Made by a program: the position numbers and the translations under genes. 7,755 nt of DNA, from NCBI GenBank assembly GCA_937876385.1, contig CALFHQ010000911.1, positions 1-7,755 on the forward strand. Reading direction: 5' to 3'. The notes under the pieces are model-generated. The model was not told the DNA's origin. It was given only the letters and a program-made list of their open reading frames with translations, and made no database searches. Below, piece by piece: positions 1 through 6,502 of this stretch (position 1 is the first letter of the stretch; every line of letters begins with the position of its first letter). Origin of the DNA: an uncultured Pseudomonadota bacterium. GTDB taxonomy: Bacteria > Myxococcota_A > UBA9042 > CAIXZC01.

Positions 1-1
1 G

Positions 2-334
2 GGCATCTCGCTGAACATGCGAGCTGCTCGCTCCTCGGTTGCTCCGGACATGGTGCAGCAGGAAGAGGAACCGGAAGACGCGGACGACCTCGCCGATCTG
101 GGTGGAGAGAAGGCCGACCAAGAGAAGAAGGCTGTTGAAGTAGCCCCGGCTGACGAAGCGGCCCCGGCTGACGAAGTAGCCCCTGCGGACGAAGCGGCCC
201 CGGCTGACGAAGCAGCCCCTGCTGACGAAGCGGCCCCTGCGGACGAAGCGGCTCCGGCTGACAAAGCAGCCCCGGCTGACAAAGCAGCCCCTGCTGACGA
301 AGCAGCCCCGGAGACCGAAGAAGGCACCGAGTAA
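2..334 (+). CDS. C-terminal part of an unidentified protein with an acidic APADEA repeat tail (5' end outside window)
   Basis: The frame is open from the left edge of the window to the TAA at 332-334, so this is probably the end of a longer gene. The first ATG, at 17, has no Shine-Dalgarno sequence in view, and its codons continue an open frame, so I do not treat it as the start. The visible 110 residues begin with a short mixed segment (GISLNMRAARSSVAP). A Glu/Asp-rich hydrophilic stretch follows, then nine hexapeptides APADE(A/V) or APADKA, ending in APETEEGTE. No cysteine, membrane segment or catalytic motif is visible. Ala/Pro/acidic low-complexity tails occur on many unrelated proteins of GC-rich bacteria (ribosomal proteins, chaperones, translocation factors), so the tail does not identify the gene. 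It is likely disordered and negatively charged. The domain that would name the protein lies upstream of the window. Confidence 0.75.
   Translation, partial: GISLNMRAARSSVAPDMVQQEEEPEDADDLADLGGEKADQEKKAVEVAPADEAAPADEVAPADEAAPADEAAPADEAAPADEAAPADKAAPADKAAPADEAAPETEEGTE
143..304 (+). repeat. Nine tandem 18-bp units encoding APADEA/APADEV/APADKA
   Basis: Nine head-to-tail 18-bp units (type unit gccccggctgacgaagcg) run without gaps and in frame. A degenerate tenth unit encodes APETEE at 305-322. Units differ mainly at third codon positions (ccg/cct, gct/gcg, gcg/gca). Unit 2 ends in Val, and adjacent units 7 and 8 both carry Lys (gacaaagca), which suggests duplication of a neighbouring unit. Units 3 and 6 are identical. 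Because the unit is a multiple of three, slippage would change the tail length without breaking the frame. Confidence 0.95.
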
Positions 335-395
335 TCGGTTTTCTCTTTTCTGTTCTCCGGTTGCTTTTGCTGCCTCCTTTCTCTCGTGCCCCTTG
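335..395 (+). other. Adenine-free pyrimidine-rich tract after the stop codon
   Basis: The 61 bases directly after the TAA contain no A and only 11 G, so about 82% are T or C. The transcript here would be unstructured, U/C-rich and poor in G, a composition known from Rho-loading (rut) regions. It has no hairpin plus T-run of an intrinsic terminator. A role in Rho-dependent termination of the upstream gene is inference only. The rest of the gap to the next gene start at 483 holds the hairpin at 433-456 and a ribosome binding site. Confidence 0.4.
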
Positions 396-432
396 AAACT
401 CCATCGTAAGGTTGAGTATTCTTGTCAGGTCC

Positions 433-456
433 GGCGCGCTCTGGGCAGAGCGCGCC
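433..456 (+). terminator. Perfect 10-bp GC-rich hairpin between genes (possible terminator or leader structure)
   Basis: The arm ggcgcgctct (433-442) pairs perfectly with agagcgcgcc (447-456) around a 4-base loop gggc. This is the strongest inverted repeat I found outside coding sequence. Only TT follows it (ttcgc), so it lacks the T-run of a classical intrinsic terminator, although GC-rich species often use stems with short or absent T-runs. It lies about 100 bp after the upstream stop and 26 bp before the next start. It could therefore terminate the upstream gene or form a stable 5' leader on the downstream mRNA. Confidence 0.45.
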
Positions 457-472
457 TTCGCATCGATGGGCC

Positions 473-480
473 GGGAGGAG
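473..480 (+). promoter_or_regulatory. Ribosome binding site supporting a TTG start
   Basis: GGGAGGAG lies directly upstream of TTG at 483-485, with about 4-5 bases between the GGAG(G) core and the start codon. It decides the start of the next gene. The frame extends back to a TTG at 393, but that codon has no purine-rich site, and the hairpin at 433-456 would then fall inside coding sequence. The ATG at 510 would remove the basic n-region of the signal peptide. Confidence 0.55.
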
Positions 481-482
481 AC

Positions 483-1772
483 TTGCTCAAAATTTTCCCC
501 AAACGCTCCATGGTTCTTCTGCTGCTCTTGTGGTCAGCGGGCTGCGTTGACGCTGGGGCGACCTTCGCTGGCGGAGACCCGGTAAAGACCGGGGTTCTCA
601 GTCAGACACTTCAAAAGGACGTGTTCTGGGAAGAGGTGTCGCGAAAGGACGCCGGTGCCGAAGATTCGACGGATCTGTCCGATTTGGGGGACTTCATGGA
701 CCTCGCCGAGGACGGAACCTTGGACCTTGACGCAGGGGAAGCGGAGGACGCTCTGGGGGACATTTGCGCTCCGCAGTGCGAGGAAAAGGAATGTGGTCCA
801 GACGAGTGTGGCAGCTACTGCGGCTATTGCTCCACGAACAAGCCGTTGTGCTCCTTTGGTCACTGCGTCGCGTGTGACCCGATGTGTGCCGGGGCGGAGT
901 GCGGTTCGGACGGTTGCGGAGGGAGTTGTGGGAGTTGTCCCTCTCTCTTCTCTTGCGTTGAGGGTCTATGCCAGCCTCCGGCCTGCCAGGGCAGCACGAC
1001 CTACTTCGAGGAGTCCTTCGATTCGTGCGGCCAGGGTGCTTTCGACATCGTCGACTTCAACCCCACCGACGGAGTGACTTGGTGGGGATTGCCTGGGGAC
1101 GTCTATTCCCTCCCGTGCGCCCTGTACATGGGGGACGTTTCGACTTTGAGCTACGACACCGGCGCTCGGGTGAACCTCGACCTGGTGTCTCCGGAAATCG
1201 AAGTTCCGGCGGGGCCGATGATTCAACTTCGCTTCATGATCCGCCTGGACCTGGAGCCGGCGCCGGCCCCCGAGTACCCTTATGACTACGACGTTCTGAT
1301 CTTGTATGCGGACGTTCCAGAGCCGGACGGAGGGGTCTCATCGGTGGAGTTGTTCAATTCGAAGATGCTGTTGAACAACACCGGCAGTTCCTTCGAGCCG
1401 GTTCGAGTCGGCCTGTTGAGTCTGGCGGGCAAGACCGTCCGTTTCCGCTTCTCGTTTGATACGGTGGATTCCACCGACAACGGGTACAACGGCGTTCATT
1501 TGGACGATTTTGCGCTGGAGTCGGTGTGTCCGCTGTGCTCTGGAGACAGCCAGTGTGACGATTCAGACCCGTGCACATCGGATCGTTGCGTCTTTCTGGC
1601 CAACGACCCGACCATGGGGAGTTGCTACAACGACGGGCTCTATGCCTGTTGCCTGGGTGCAGAAGAGGGATTCTGCGACGACGGCGACCCATGCACACTG
1701 GATTCCTGCAACCTGGACTTGAAGCTGTGCGTTCACCAACCGCTCCAAACCCCGGAATGTCAGGGTTTCTGA
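483..1772 (+). CDS. Cysteine-rich predicted lipoprotein with CGxDxCGxxCGxC repeats, beta-sandwich-like middle and CTDC-type modules
   Basis: From TTG 483 the product is 429 aa. Residues 2-8 are basic (K3, K7, R8), followed by a leucine-rich core and SAGC with Cys21. This fits a lipoprotein signal peptide, though Ser at -3 is a weak lipobox. An Asp/Glu-rich linker (about 22-93) follows. Residues 95-163 hold two cysteine repeats with the core CGxDxCGxxCGxC (CGPDECGSYCGYC and CGSDGCGGSCGSC). Residues about 173-347 look like a MAM/concanavalin-like beta-sandwich, ending in a typical NGVHLDDFAL strand. Two modules of the Dictyostelium CTDC-repeat type (the Pfam family I know as Dicty_CTDC) sit at about 358-369 (CDDSDPCTSDRC) and 398-416 (CDDGDPCTLDSC). 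A surface-anchored binding or adhesion protein is inferred; no enzymatic motif is visible. It converges on the large repeat lipoprotein, which carries the same module family, with a 13-bp gap. An ATG start at 510 is possible but less likely. Confidence 0.85.
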   Translation: MLKIFPKRSMVLLLLLWSAGCVDAGATFAGGDPVKTGVLSQTLQKDVFWEEVSRKDAGAEDSTDLSDLGDFMDLAEDGTLDLDAGEAEDALGDICAPQCEEKECGPDECGSYCGYCSTNKPLCSFGHCVACDPMCAGAECGSDGCGGSCGSCPSLFSCVEGLCQPPACQGSTTYFEESFDSCGQGAFDIVDFNPTDGVTWWGLPGDVYSLPCALYMGDVSTLSYDTGARVNLDLVSPEIEVPAGPMIQLRFMIRLDLEPAPAPEYPYDYDVLILYADVPEPDGGVSSVELFNSKMLLNNTGSSFEPVRVGLLSLAGKTVRFRFSFDTVDSTDNGYNGVHLDDFALESVCPLCSGDSQCDDSDPCTSDRCVFLANDPTMGSCYNDGLYACCLGAEEGFCDDGDPCTLDSCNLDLKLCVHQPLQTPECQGF

Positions 1773-1785
1773 GCCGAATTTTCCT

Positions 1786-4700
1786 CTACCAGGCGCAGGT
1801 TATGCTCCACGAGAAGATCCGCACGTGGGCGTGGGTTCCTTCTGCGGCCACGTAGTCCGCTCCACCCACCACCACCGCCACCTGCCACGAGCTCAGGGTG
1901 GACAGATCCACCGGGCTGGTCTCCAATTCGGTGCCGTCTCGATAGACCCGCACCCACTCCTCGTCGGGCTCCACCACGAGGGTCCACGAATGGCGCCCTG
2001 CTCCGTCTGGAATCTCCAGGCCGTCGAGGCAAGTCCCGGAAGTCGCAAAGGGACTCAAAGCATCAAGGAGGACGTCTGAGCTGCCATCTACCATGCGCAG
2101 TTCTGCATGTAGGTTCTCTGCGTAATCGCTGGGGCACACGGCCGCGTCCAACTCCAGGTCGAGTTCCAGAGTGGCGGCATTCCCCTTGAGGTCGATGGAT
2201 GACAGCAGGGTCCCCAGGAGGATTCCGTTGGGGCACTGAGGTACTCGATTGAGGTAGAATTCGAGGATGGGTTCTTCCCCGTCAAAGGCAGCTCGCAGCC
2301 CCTTGTTGTTGGCGGGACAGGCACCGCTGACAGTTGTCTCCCAGAGAGTCATATCTGGGGGCGTCGTTCCGTCCACGGGCTGTACGTTGCCACACAACTC
2401 GCACAGGTCGCCGATGCCATCCCCATCCAGGTCACTTTGCTGGGGATTGGGGACGTCTGGGCAGTTGTCGTTGCATTGGGTGACGGTGGGGTTCTTGCAC
2501 GGGGTCGAAAAGCCGGATTCGGGGATCTGATCCATGTCCAAATCGGGGAATCCAGTGCACACGCCGTCTTCGCAGTGGTCCAGCACGGTATTTGGAAGTT
2601 CGTCGTCGCAAGAGAGGTCGTTCAACGGTTCAAAGGTGCAACCGATCCAAGGATCGCAGCCATCCTCGGTGCACGGATTCTCGTCCTGACAGGCAAGGGG
2701 GGGACCCGGCACGCAGACTCCGGCCACACACACGTCGCCAGTTGTGCAAAGGCTTCCGTCAGAGCACCCGAGGTTGTCCAAAGGGGAGTGGAAACAGCCG
2801 GTTTCCGAGTCGCAGCCGTCGGACGTGCAGGGGCTGAAGTCGTCACACAGCACGAGATAGCCGGTGCAGACTCCGTCGAGACAGTAGTCGTCGGTTGTGC
2901 AGATGTTTGAGTCATCGCACCCCACAGGCACGGGGGTATAGCTGCACTCCCCAGTGGCTGGATCGCAGAGGTCCATGGTGCAGGCGTTGTCGTCGTCACA
3001 GATGGTTGGGAAGCCGGGGAAGCAGACGCCGTCAAAGCACCAATCTCCGGTTGTACAGGCGCTTTGATCATCACACGGAATATCGAGATTGTTCAGGACA
3101 CATCCCACCTGGGGATTGCATGCGGTGTCGGTGCATGGATTGCCATCGGTGCAGACGACCTCGTAGCCTACGCAATCACCTTGAGAGCAGTGGTCTCCGT
3201 AGGTGCAGTAGTTCTCGTCATTGCAGGACGCCTGGTTGGGGGCGTGGAGGCACCCCACCTCTCCTTCGCACCAATCATCGGTGCAGGGGTTGTCGTCGTC
3301 ACAGTCCGTCATGTCACCAATGCACAGTCCGTTCAGGCAGAGCTCTCCCGTGGTGCAGGCATTGTGGTCGTTGCATCCCCCGTCAGAGGGCTCGTGAATG
3401 CACCCATCCTGGGGGTCGCAGCCGTCCTGGGTGCAGGGATTCGAATCGGCGCAGTCCACCGGATTCCCGACGCACAGTCCATCCTCACAGTGGTCCGAGT
3501 CTGTGCAGAGATTGAAGTCGTTGCAGGAGGAGGGAGAGTTCTCGTACCGGCACTGGCCGTCTGCGGGATCGCAAATGTCCAGGGTGCAAGGGTTCCCGTC
3601 GTCGCAGTTGCGAGGCAAGCCGGCGCAATAGCCGCCGACACACACGTCGCCGATGCTGCAGAGGTTCCCGTCATCGCAAGGATTGGCATTCGTCGAGACC
3701 ACACACCCTTCCTCCGGGGAGCATATGTCGTCGGTACAGGGATTGTCGTCGTCGCAGGAGACTTCCTGCTCCCCTGCGCATTCACCGGCGACACACCGGT
3801 CAGGTCCCGTGCAGTTGTTTCCATCATCGCACGGGGTCAACTCCGGGGCGTCGTTGAATTCGCAACCTCCCGAATCGGGGTTGCAAGCTACCACCTGGCA
3901 CGAGGGAGCGATGAGGTCGCAAGTCACAATCGAATCGGGATGGATTCGGCACCTGGGTGGCCACCCTTGATCGTCGCAGAAGAGGACTCCATTGCACAGA
4001 TTGCCATCGTCAAAGGGGAGGCAGTCGACATCGCTCAAGCACTCACAAGTGTCCAGGGTGCCCCCCTGACAAATCCCACCTGAGCAAAAATCCCCTTCGG
4101 TGCAGGGGTTGCCGTCTTCGCAGGCACCGGAGACGGCCTCATGGGAGCACTCCCCGGTCTCCGGTAGGCAGAAGTCCTGAGTGCACGGATTGAAGTCGTT
4201 GCAGTTGAGGCCCCCTCCCCCTGGGGTGCAAATTCCTTCGAAGCAGATGTCTCCGATGGTGCAGGGATTGCTGTCGTCGCAACCGAGAGCCACGGGGGTA
4301 TGCACGCAGCCGACATTGGCTTGGCAAGCGTCCACCGTGCAGGGATTGTTGTCGTCGCAATCCACCAATGTCCCGATGCAGAATCCGCCCTGGCAAGTAT
4401 CTCCGGTGGAGCACAGGTTTCCATCGTCACAGGACCAGTTTACCGGCGTGTGTTCGCACTCCCCGGTTTCCGGGGTGCATTGGTCCGCCGTGCACGGATT
4501 TCCGTCGCTGCAGGAGATTGCCGGTCCTCCGGTGCAAACCCCGTCTTGGCAGGTATCTCCCACGGTGCAGGCGATGCCATCGTCGCACCCCTTGTACACC
4601 GACACGTGGACGCACCCGGTGGCAGGCAGGCAGGCGTCCTCGGTGCAGGGGTTGTTATCGTCGCAGGGGGTCGCTGAGCCTCCCAGACAGACCCCGTTTT

Positions 4701-5487
4701 GGCAGGCGTCCTGCTGAGTGCAGGCATTGTTGTCGTCGCAGAGGGCTTCTGGAATGGGGGTGAATGTGCACTCTCCAGTGGCAGGCTGGCACTGGTCTGC
4801 GGTGCACGGATTTTCGTCGTCGCAAACCGAAGCAATCCCGGCCACGCACGCCCCCTCCCGGCAGTGGTCTCCCACCGTGCACTGGTTGCCGTCATTGCAC
4901 GGCGCCTCCCCCGCCACGAGGTGTCTACAACCTTCATCGATGGTGCAGGAGTCGGTGGTGCAGGGGTTGTCGTCGTCGCAATCGACGGGTTCCCCTCGGC
5001 ATGTTCCCTTCGAGCACGAATCGTTCCCGGTGCATAGGTTTGCATCTTCGCAGGGGTCGTTGTTGAAGCCGAATTGACAACTCCCATTTGCGGCGTTGCA
5101 GCTATCTGTGGTGCAGGGGTTCTGGTCGTCGCAGACCCGTTCCACTCCGGTGCAAAGGCCGCCATGACAGCGATCATTCACGGTGCAAGGCAGTCCGTCA
5201 TCGCACTGTGCTTCGTCCTCGGCTTGCCGGACCTGGCACAGGTTGGTCTGTTCATCGCAGTAAGGGATCCGGCAGGGGTCGTCGCCGGCACACTGATTGT
5301 CGTCGGAGCACTCCTGAAAGGCATCAGGAAGGCCAGACTCGTCCCCCTTGAAATCGGTGGTCTGCTCGTCAATGGCGTCGTGTACGTCCGGTGTTGTTTC
5401 ATCAGCGCTGGTACAGGCGGTTGCAACGAGGATCGCCAGGCATGCAAGAAGTCTGTTCAGGGTTGTGGAACCGGGGAATCGTGTCAT
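1786..5487 (-). CDS. Giant predicted lipoprotein with 32 alternating CTDC-type cysteine modules, TSP3-like motif and lectin-like C-terminus
   Basis: Starting at ATG 5487 the product is 1233 aa. The frame extends to a GTG at 5559, but only the 5487 start puts the signal peptide at the N-terminus: basic residues, a hydrophobic core, and VATAC with Cys25 as the candidate lipidated residue. After an acidic linker and a degenerate Cys segment (60-84), residues 95-982 form the module array. A modules have Cys at positions 1, 7, 13 and 18 (CDDGNxCTxGDxCxxGxC); B modules at 1, 7, 12 and 18 or 19 (CDDxNPCTxDxCxxxxGC). They strictly alternate except for a 72-residue, ten-Cys linker at 481-552. Residues 1005-1029 (DNCPDVPNPQQSDLDGDG, then a final Cys) match thrombospondin type 3 calcium repeats. 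The remaining ~200 residues resemble a LamG/concanavalin A-like domain (HSWTLVVEPDEEWVRVYRDG). By family analogy it is a surface stalk or adhesin; the ligand is unknown. The mRNA has no strong Shine-Dalgarno sequence, only G-rich sequence around a small hairpin. Confidence 0.9.
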   Translation of the reverse strand: MTRFPGSTTLNRLLACLAILVATACTSADETTPDVHDAIDEQTTDFKGDESGLPDAFQECSDDNQCAGDDPCRIPYCDEQTNLCQVRQAEDEAQCDDGLPCTVNDRCHGGLCTGVERVCDDQNPCTTDSCNAANGSCQFGFNNDPCEDANLCTGNDSCSKGTCRGEPVDCDDDNPCTTDSCTIDEGCRHLVAGEAPCNDGNQCTVGDHCREGACVAGIASVCDDENPCTADQCQPATGECTFTPIPEALCDDNNACTQQDACQNGVCLGGSATPCDDNNPCTEDACLPATGCVHVSVYKGCDDGIACTVGDTCQDGVCTGGPAISCSDGNPCTADQCTPETGECEHTPVNWSCDDGNLCSTGDTCQGGFCIGTLVDCDDNNPCTVDACQANVGCVHTPVALGCDDSNPCTIGDICFEGICTPGGGGLNCNDFNPCTQDFCLPETGECSHEAVSGACEDGNPCTEGDFCSGGICQGGTLDTCECLSDVDCLPFDDGNLCNGVLFCDDQGWPPRCRIHPDSIVTCDLIAPSCQVVACNPDSGGCEFNDAPELTPCDDGNNCTGPDRCVAGECAGEQEVSCDDDNPCTDDICSPEEGCVVSTNANPCDDGNLCSIGDVCVGGYCAGLPRNCDDGNPCTLDICDPADGQCRYENSPSSCNDFNLCTDSDHCEDGLCVGNPVDCADSNPCTQDGCDPQDGCIHEPSDGGCNDHNACTTGELCLNGLCIGDMTDCDDDNPCTDDWCEGEVGCLHAPNQASCNDENYCTYGDHCSQGDCVGYEVVCTDGNPCTDTACNPQVGCVLNNLDIPCDDQSACTTGDWCFDGVCFPGFPTICDDDNACTMDLCDPATGECSYTPVPVGCDDSNICTTDDYCLDGVCTGYLVLCDDFSPCTSDGCDSETGCFHSPLDNLGCSDGSLCTTGDVCVAGVCVPGPPLACQDENPCTEDGCDPWIGCTFEPLNDLSCDDELPNTVLDHCEDGVCTGFPDLDMDQIPESGFSTPCKNPTVTQCNDNCPDVPNPQQSDLDGDGIGDLCELCGNVQPVDGTTPPDMTLWETTVSGACPANNKGLRAAFDGEEPILEFYLNRVPQCPNGILLGTLLSSIDLKGNAATLELDLELDAAVCPSDYAENLHAELRMVDGSSDVLLDALSPFATSGTCLDGLEIPDGAGRHSWTLVVEPDEEWVRVYRDGTELETSPVDLSTLSSWQVAVVVGGADYVAAEGTHAHVRIFSWSITCAW
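2542..5205 (-). repeat. Array of 32 cysteine modules alternating between two types (A/B), ~51-residue super-repeat
   Basis: In residue numbers of the 1233-aa protein the order is A1 B1 to A7 B7 then A8 (95-480), a linker module (481-552, at 3832-4047), then A9 B8 to A16 B15 and a final A17 (553-982). A modules are 23-26 residues and B modules 26-28. I count four Cys in every module except A17, where the second Cys is replaced by Asn (CDDELPNTVLDHC), giving 127 Cys in modules plus 10 in the linker. At the DNA level the copies have diverged strongly, so this is an old protein repeat and not a recent DNA expansion. Confidence 0.92.
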
Positions 5488-5498
5488 TTCAAACCCAA

Positions 5499-5512
5499 CC
5501 CCGTTGACGGGG
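5499..5512. promoter_or_regulatory. Small palindrome ccccgttgacgggg just upstream of the large lipoprotein start
   Basis: Cccc-g and c-gggg arms pair around a tiny loop. The end nearest the gene is 11 bases from ATG 5487 on the minus strand. In the mRNA the 3' arm would place its GGGG, one of the few purine-rich candidates for ribosome binding here, inside a stem. Control of translation initiation is conceivable, but the stem is short and could be chance. Confidence 0.3.
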
Positions 5513-5616
5513 AAATAAACGAAGGAACAACGGGGGAATTGAGCGCAAAAAGTCATCACTTGCGTCTTGATTTATGGTACACTTCCCTCCAGATATGGCA
5601 ACACTCGTTCAAAAAG

Positions 5617-5624
5617 AAAGGTGG
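5617..5624 (+). promoter_or_regulatory. Ribosome binding site fixing ATG 5630
   Basis: AAAGGTGG lies 5 bases before ATG 5630 (8 bases before the adjacent ATG 5633). It supports these starts over the upstream in-frame codon at 5567, which would add 21 polar residues before the signal peptide. Confidence 0.7.
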
Positions 5625-5629
5625 CCTTC

Positions 5630-6490
5630 ATGATGCGCAAGACACGATTCATGCTGTCTTTCATGCTGGTTTTTCTGTGTATGCATTCGAGTCCGGCCCC
5701 TGCCCAGGAGAAGTTGTCCGAGGGAGAGAAGGCTCCGGCCGTCGAGTCGACGCAGCCAGCGAAAGTCAGCCCTCTGGATATCGGTCAAGTCGACCGGGTG
5801 TTTCGAGAGATGCCCTTTGGCGAAGGGGGCGCCACGCTACTCAGCGTGCTGCGGGAGCGGTTTGCGGAGCAGTTGAAGCCTGTTTTGCGAGCGACCCTCG
5901 ATGCCGCAGAGCGGGACAACCTCTATGTGAAGATGGAGCAGGCATTTTCGGATCTAAAGGCCAGCTACCACGAATTCAAGGGGGGAGAGACCGGCTACGC
6001 AGTCTCCGTCATCGCCGATGAATTCGTTCAGAACGTTGGCGAGGCCCTCTACAAGTATGACTACGGCGATTCGGTGGCCTACTTCTTCTTCACGAACAAT
6101 TGGCTGTGGAAGGTTTATCTTTGCCTGGATCCAGATCAACCCTTCGTTGACTTCGTTCGGTACCTCGTGGAGAAATTCGGAGACCCCAAAGAGGTCGTCT
6201 GGCAGGACGAAGAGAAGAGCGTCCCGGCGAAGCTCGTTTGGGAAGATGACACATTCAAATTGCGAGCCATGCCCCCCGTGGACATCTTCGTCTGCAACCG
6301 GGTGGTGTGGGAGTTCAAGCCCCTCCTTCCTCAGGTGACCGCTTCCCGAAAAGCGGTGGAAAAGGCAGAGGACCCCACCTTCGGTTCCGATTTCCTGCTG
6401 AATTCGGTTACAGGGACTGACGAGCAGAAGGATAGTAACGTGGTGGACGAGGTTATCCGCAAGCGGAAATCCGACAACAACAACGAATAG
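5630..6490 (+). CDS. Exported 286-aa protein of unknown function
   Basis: The product begins MMRKTRF, has a hydrophobic core to about residue 19 and an APA-Q site near residues 23-26. This fits Sec export with signal peptidase I cleavage and a periplasmic or secreted location. A Pro/Ala/Glu-rich linker follows (27-48). One conserved-looking part is an alpha-rich segment (about 50-115) opening with VDRVFREMPFGEGG. The second (120-235) contains SVIADEF, GEALYKYDYGDSVAYFFF, LWKVY and a YLVEKFGDP turn, ending in CNRVVWEF. The pattern of aromatic strands followed by a helix and FGDP is one I associate with uncharacterised envelope proteins of myxobacteria-like genomes, but I cannot assign a family. 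The last ~45 residues are hydrophilic and end in SDNNNE. There are two Cys after the signal region (165 and 222), which could pair. It is transcribed divergently from the large lipoprotein and converges on the next gene with a 12-bp gap. Confidence 0.85.
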   Translation: MMRKTRFMLSFMLVFLCMHSSPAPAQEKLSEGEKAPAVESTQPAKVSPLDIGQVDRVFREMPFGEGGATLLSVLRERFAEQLKPVLRATLDAAERDNLYVKMEQAFSDLKASYHEFKGGETGYAVSVIADEFVQNVGEALYKYDYGDSVAYFFFTNNWLWKVYLCLDPDQPFVDFVRYLVEKFGDPKEVVWQDEEKSVPAKLVWEDDTFKLRAMPPVDIFVCNRVVWEFKPLLPQVTASRKAVEKAEDPTFGSDFLLNSVTGTDEQKDSNVVDEVIRKRKSDNNNE

Positions 6491-6502
6491 GATACTTCCT
6501 TC

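Larger units (their letters stand above)
5488..5629. promoter_or_regulatory. Divergent intergenic region between the large lipoprotein and the 286-aa exported protein
   Basis: These 142 bp must hold the promoters for both flanking genes unless transcription enters from elsewhere. On the minus strand TTGCCA (5596-5601) and TACCAT (5574-5579) are 16 bp apart and resemble sigma-70 -35 and -10 boxes. They would leave a leader of roughly 80 bases before ATG 5487. I found no convincing plus-strand promoter. Promoter consensus in this lineage is loose, so this is a weak call. Confidence 0.3.

Noticed and set aside
393..482. N-terminal extension of the 429-aa lipoprotein to TTG 393
   Set aside because: It would place 30 non-hydrophobic residues before the signal peptide and run across the hairpin at 433-456. 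It has no Shine-Dalgarno sequence, whereas TTG 483 has GGGAGGAG.
1747..1768. Inverted repeat aaaccc/gggttt near the end of the 429-aa lipoprotein gene, with tttt a little downstream
   Set aside because: The stem is only 6 bp with a 10-base loop, lies before the stop codon, and the T-run is about ten bases away. This is too weak to call a terminator.
3064..4083. A 339-codon plus-strand open frame (and several 100-200 codon plus-strand frames between 2267 and 5400)
   Set aside because: They lie entirely antisense to the cysteine-repeat array and inherit its periodicity as low-complexity Val/Ala/Gly/Arg or Ser/Gln text. They lack ribosome binding sites and domains, while the minus-strand frame is a coherent repeat protein.
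2542..5205. Regularly spaced similar DNA blocks suggesting a CRISPR array
   Set aside because: The similarity is at protein level only. Blocks are about 75 bp apart with diverged sequence, no exact direct repeat exists, and the frame is open throughout.
5488..5559. N-terminal extension of the giant lipoprotein to GTG 5559
   Set aside because: It would bury the lipoprotein signal peptide 24 residues into the protein, and no ribosome binding site is suitably spaced before it.
5034..6021. Plus-strand open frame running from the repeat gene into the 286-aa gene (5074-6021)
   Set aside because: It is antisense to the lipoprotein at its start and out of frame with the 286-aa gene at its end. It has no ribosome binding site or recognisable domain.
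6455..6468. Short palindrome tccgcaagcgga near the end of the 286-aa gene
   Set aside because: It is a 4-5 bp stem inside coding sequence with no T-run, which is expected by chance at this base composition.
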